From Clostridia bacterium (GTDB lineage: Bacteria; Bacillota; Clostridia; UMGS1883; UMGS1540), in contig JAFSCR010000021.1 in NCBI GenBank assembly GCA_017436645.1, positions 1-53,819 of the forward strand: a stretch of DNA of 53,819 nt. Reading direction: 5' to 3'. Position 1 is the stretch's first letter. Every line of letters starts with the position of its first letter. The translations under genes and the position numbers were made by a program. Below the pieces are notes generated by a model. It was not told the DNA's origin and did no database searches. It worked only from the letters and a program-made list of their open reading frames with translations. Shown one piece after another: positions 51,506 to 53,819 of this stretch.

Positions 51506-52534
51506 ATGTTACTTTTTAAACCTACAGAATACGATAAACACGTTTATGAAACGGAACTTCGTGACTTTCTGCCCGATAAAATCGTGGATGTGCACGCCCA
51601 CGCCTGGTCGGTGGAACACGGCTGGGATTTTGTGGAGACAAACGGCGGCTCCATCTGGCCGCAGCTTGTGGCAAAAAGCATGACGCCGGACGAGCTTGTG
51701 GAGAGCCTCAAAATTCTCCTGCCCGGAAAAGAAGTGACACCCTTTGTATGCGGCAGCTGTAACTGTGATACCGTCTATGCAAACGAAGCAGTTTTAGAAG
51801 GCAAAAAGAAGCACGGCTTCCCCGCCCTTTACCGCACTTCTTATGAAATGACGGGGGAAGAGCTTGAGAAAGCCGTCATCGAAGGCGGATACATAGGTCT
51901 TAAGCCCTACCTTACCTTCTGTCCGCCCTATATTCCCATTCCCGAAATCCGTATTTTTGACTTTTTGCCCCACGAGCATCTGGAAGTGGCAAACAAACAC
52001 GGCTGGGTCGTGCTGCTTCACATTGCTCGTGCAGAGCGCCTGCGTGACAAAGTGAATGTGGCACAGCTTATGGAAATCGAAGAACGCTACCCCAATGTAA
52101 AGCTTGTGGTGGCACATATCGGGCGCGCGTATGCAAAGGAAGATATCGGGGATGCGTTTGAAATCCTCGGCAAAACGAAGAACATGGTGTTCGACTTTGC
52201 GGCAAACTTATGTGATGACGCCATTCGCGCCTGTATCGAAGCCGTCGGCCCGAAGCGGCTTCTGTTCGGCGCGGATATGCCTATTGCGCTTATGCGCATG
52301 TATCGCATTGTCGAAAACGGCGTGTATTATAATATAGTACCCCGTGGGCTTTACCCGAACATTGCCGGCGTAGCCCATATGCGGGAGACGGACGAAAAAG
52401 ATATTACCATTATGTACTATGAACAGATTCGTGCCATGAAACGAGTTGCCGAAGAAATGAAACTTTCCCGTGCAGACATCGAGGATATTTTCTATAATAA
52501 TGCTATGCGCCTTATGGGGAAGGGAGAAAATTAA
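51506..52534 (+). CDS. Amidohydrolase-2 family metal-dependent hydrolase, copy 1
   Basis: A 342-residue TIM-barrel hydrolase (amidohydrolase_2, COG2159-like). Metal ligands are His30 and His32 (DVHAHAW), a His after strand 5 (VLLHIARAERL), a His after strand 6 (VVAHIGRAYAKED) and the Asp of FGADMPIALMR. Relatives are lactonases, decarboxylases or uronate-type hydrolases, so in this operon it may open a sugar lactone or act on a phosphorylated product; this is inference. GGGAGG lies inside the kinase's last codons. It is followed 1 bp later by a paralogue. Confidence 0.88.
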   Translation: MLLFKPTEYDKHVYETELRDFLPDKIVDVHAHAWSVEHGWDFVETNGGSIWPQLVAKSMTPDELVESLKILLPGKEVTPFVCGSCNCDTVYANEAVLEGKKKHGFPALYRTSYEMTGEELEKAVIEGGYIGLKPYLTFCPPYIPIPEIRIFDFLPHEHLEVANKHGWVVLLHIARAERLRDKVNVAQLMEIEERYPNVKLVVAHIGRAYAKEDIGDAFEILGKTKNMVFDFAANLCDDAIRACIEAVGPKRLLFGADMPIALMRMYRIVENGVYYNIVPRGLYPNIAGVAHMRETDEKDITIMYYEQIRAMKRVAEEMKLSRADIEDIFYNNAMRLMGKGEN

Positions 52535-52535
52535 A

Positions 52536-53552
52536 ATGTTACTTTATAAACCTACTGAATACGATAAACACGTTTACGAAACGGAACTTCGTGACTTTCT
52601 GCCCGATAAAATCGTGGACTGTCACGTCCACGTCTGGGACAAAACGTGTATTAAAACACAAAGCAGTAACGGCGGCTCTAGATGGACGCGCCTTGTTGCG
52701 GATACCCTTACCGGGGAAGAACTTATCGAAAGTAACCGTTTGCTTTTGCCGGGAAAAGAAGTCACCCCGCTCGTGTTCGGCAGCTGCAGCAGTACCACAG
52801 CGCTTTCCAATGCGGTGGTTTTAAAAAGCATGGAAAACCACGGATTTCCTGCCCTCTACCGCACGTCTTATGAAATGACGGCGGAGGAACTGGAAAAGGC
52901 AGTTTTGGAAGGGGGATATTTAGGTCTTAAGCCCTATCTTACCTTCTGCCCGCCCTACATTCCCATTCCCGAAATCCGTATTTTCGACTTCCTGCCCCAC
53001 CATCAGCTGGAAGTTGCCAATAAACACGGCTGGATTGTTATGCTCCACATTGCCCGTGACCAGCGCCTTCGTGACAAGGTGAATATTGCCCAGCTTATGG
53101 AAATTGAGGAAAAATACCCGAATGTAAAGCTTATTGTTGCCCATATAGGCCGCGCCTACGCAAAAGAAGATATCGGCGATGCATTTGAAACCCTTAAGAA
53201 TACAAAGAATATGCTTTTTGATTTTACGGCAAATGTGTGTGACGATGCAATTCGTGCCTGCCTTGAGGCGGTGGGTCCGAAGCGGCTTCTTTTCGGCTCC
53301 GACCTTCCCATTGCCTTCATGCGGATGTACCGCATTACGGAAAACGGCGTATATTATAACGTAGTGCCCCGTGGACTTTACGGAAATGTTTCCGGTGAAC
53401 CCCATATGCGCGAAACGGACGAAAAAGATATTACCATTATGTACTATGAACAGATTCGTGCCATGAAACGAGTTGCCGAAGAAATGAAGCTTACGAGAAG
53501 CGATATTGAGGATATTTTCTATAATAATGCTATGTGCCTTTTGAAAAAATAA
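52536..53552 (+). CDS. Amidohydrolase-2 family metal-dependent hydrolase, copy 2
   Basis: A 338-residue paralogue of the preceding gene with the same ligands (His30/His32 in DCHVHVW, MLHIARDQRL, VAHIGRAYAKED and FGSDLPIAFMR). The two proteins share most residues, but the region 33-75 differs (DKTCIKTQSSNGGSRWTRL against EHGWDFVETNGGSIWPQL), which is the loop after strand 1 and likely contacts substrate. DNA at both ends is nearly identical to copy 1, for example 74 identical bases at 53415-53488 and 52388-52461. Separate substrates or hetero-oligomer are both possible. Confidence 0.88.
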   Translation: MLLYKPTEYDKHVYETELRDFLPDKIVDCHVHVWDKTCIKTQSSNGGSRWTRLVADTLTGEELIESNRLLLPGKEVTPLVFGSCSSTTALSNAVVLKSMENHGFPALYRTSYEMTAEELEKAVLEGGYLGLKPYLTFCPPYIPIPEIRIFDFLPHHQLEVANKHGWIVMLHIARDQRLRDKVNIAQLMEIEEKYPNVKLIVAHIGRAYAKEDIGDAFETLKNTKNMLFDFTANVCDDAIRACLEAVGPKRLLFGSDLPIAFMRMYRITENGVYYNVVPRGLYGNVSGEPHMRETDEKDITIMYYEQIRAMKRVAEEMKLTRSDIEDIFYNNAMCLLKK

Positions 53553-53555
53553 ATG

Positions 53556-53588
53556 TTTGAAAACCCCGAATTTTCGGGGTTTTCGAAA
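53556..53588 (+). terminator. Terminator of the sugar operon
   Basis: Stem GAAAACCCCGAA / TTCGGGGTTTTC with 2-nt loop and adjacent T-rich arms, 6 bp after the last stop. Confidence 0.9.
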
Positions 53589-53625
53589 CCTTTTGAAAAA
53601 AAGTAAAAAAATTTTCAAAAAATGC

Positions 53626-53654
53626 TTGACAATTCCTTTGGGGCGTGGTAATAT
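53626..53654 (+). promoter_or_regulatory. rRNA-type promoter P1
   Basis: TTGACA (53626-53631), 17-bp spacer, TAATAT (53649-53654), preceded by an A/T-rich tract like an UP element. Confidence 0.82.
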
Positions 53655-53709
53655 ATTAAAGCTGTCGCATTTGACGGGTTTGAATTTTTGAAAAAGTTTT
53701 CGAAAATGC

Positions 53710-53738
53710 TTGACAAACTTGGTCTTATGTGGTACAAT
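53710..53738 (+). promoter_or_regulatory. rRNA-type promoter P2
   Basis: TTGACA (53710-53715), 17-bp spacer, TACAAT (53733-53738). Upstream sequence repeats the P1 context (TTTTCAAAAAATGC and TTTTCGAAAATGC before TTGACA). Tandem strong promoters like this are typical of rRNA operons. Confidence 0.85.
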
Positions 53739-53819
53739 AAAAATCCGTCGCGGGATGCGACGCCGGACTTTGAAAATTAGATAGCGTAAAAGGGCTCAAG
53801 AAGAAATTTTTGAGTAAAA
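53739..53819 (+). other. Probable 16S rRNA leader (operon continues past the window)
   Basis: After P2 the sequence holds the hairpin CGTCGC-gggat-GCGACG and then CTTTGAAAATTAGATAGCGT and GGGCTCAAGAAG, the style of Firmicutes rRNA leaders. The 16S gene itself is not reached. Confidence 0.65.

Overview
The window is a stretch of Firmicutes chromosome, most probably a spore-forming, anaerobic gut-type member of the class Clostridia, that contains the replication origin. The evidence is the gene order parB-parA / dnaA-dnaN-yaaA-recF-remB-gyrB-gyrA, DnaA boxes and 16-bp parS palindromes at the parA-dnaA junction, consensus sigma-A promoters that nearly all have 17-bp spacers, strong AGGAGG-type ribosome binding sites, WhiA, YvcK, ECF vitamin transporters, a type III pantothenate kinase and a SipL-type spore-coat protein. 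I cannot place it below class level from sequence alone.

Layout. 1-704: non-coding, with a parS site, an array of mini-hairpins, and a two-tRNA operon (Glu, then a CAU tRNA) on the minus strand. 705-5238: minus-strand block (CapA-like protein, serS, a small membrane coiled-coil protein, parB, parA). 5239-5671: origin region with two parS sites, the divergent parA and dnaA promoters and three DnaA boxes. 5672-14205: the replication operon dnaA to gyrA. 14312-21367: yvcK and whiA, separated by two lipoproteins, pgeF and a DUF1015 gene, with a second mini-hairpin array at 15340-15680. 21413-24043: small proteins, sipL and an unknown protein. 24162-24638: greA. 24668-30909: minus-strand block holding a kinase, an ECF S component behind a transcription attenuator, and the operon acpP-rnc-radical SAM-HAD-pseudouridine synthase-rnhA-DUF3842. 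31087-33644: an MFS transporter and a Gfo/Idh/MocA dehydrogenase, convergent. 33805-37412: polA-coaE-lytic transglycosylase. 37437-42260: a DUF255 protein, coaX, a roughly 280-bp inverted-repeat element, a second ECF S component and a SulP permease. 42307-48573: rarA-topB-uvrA on the minus strand. 48765-53552: a sugar-acid type catabolic operon (isomerase, FGGY kinase, two tandem amidohydrolases). 53590-end: tandem strong promoters and a leader that look like the start of an rRNA operon lying just beyond the window.

How it works together. Genes left of about 5.3 kb run on the minus strand and genes from 5.7 to 24.6 kb on the plus strand, so both arms are read away from the origin, which fits oriC at 5.3-7.1 kb. 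One parS covers the parA -35 region, suggesting that ParB represses its own operon. The dnaA leader carries DnaA boxes, suggesting autoregulation. CoA synthesis is represented by coaX with a probable pantothenate transporter and, separately, coaE.

The most interesting unexplained features are two arrays of short hairpins joined by a fixed 8-nt spacer (a different spacer in each array, with spacer orientation flipping mid-array), a terminal-inverted-repeat element flanked by TA at 40036-40313, an orphan attenuator leader upstream of an ECF transporter gene, a promoter housed in the loop of a terminator upstream of sulP, and a tandem amidohydrolase pair with signs of gene conversion. No CRISPR array, transposase, integrase, phage gene or known defence system was seen.
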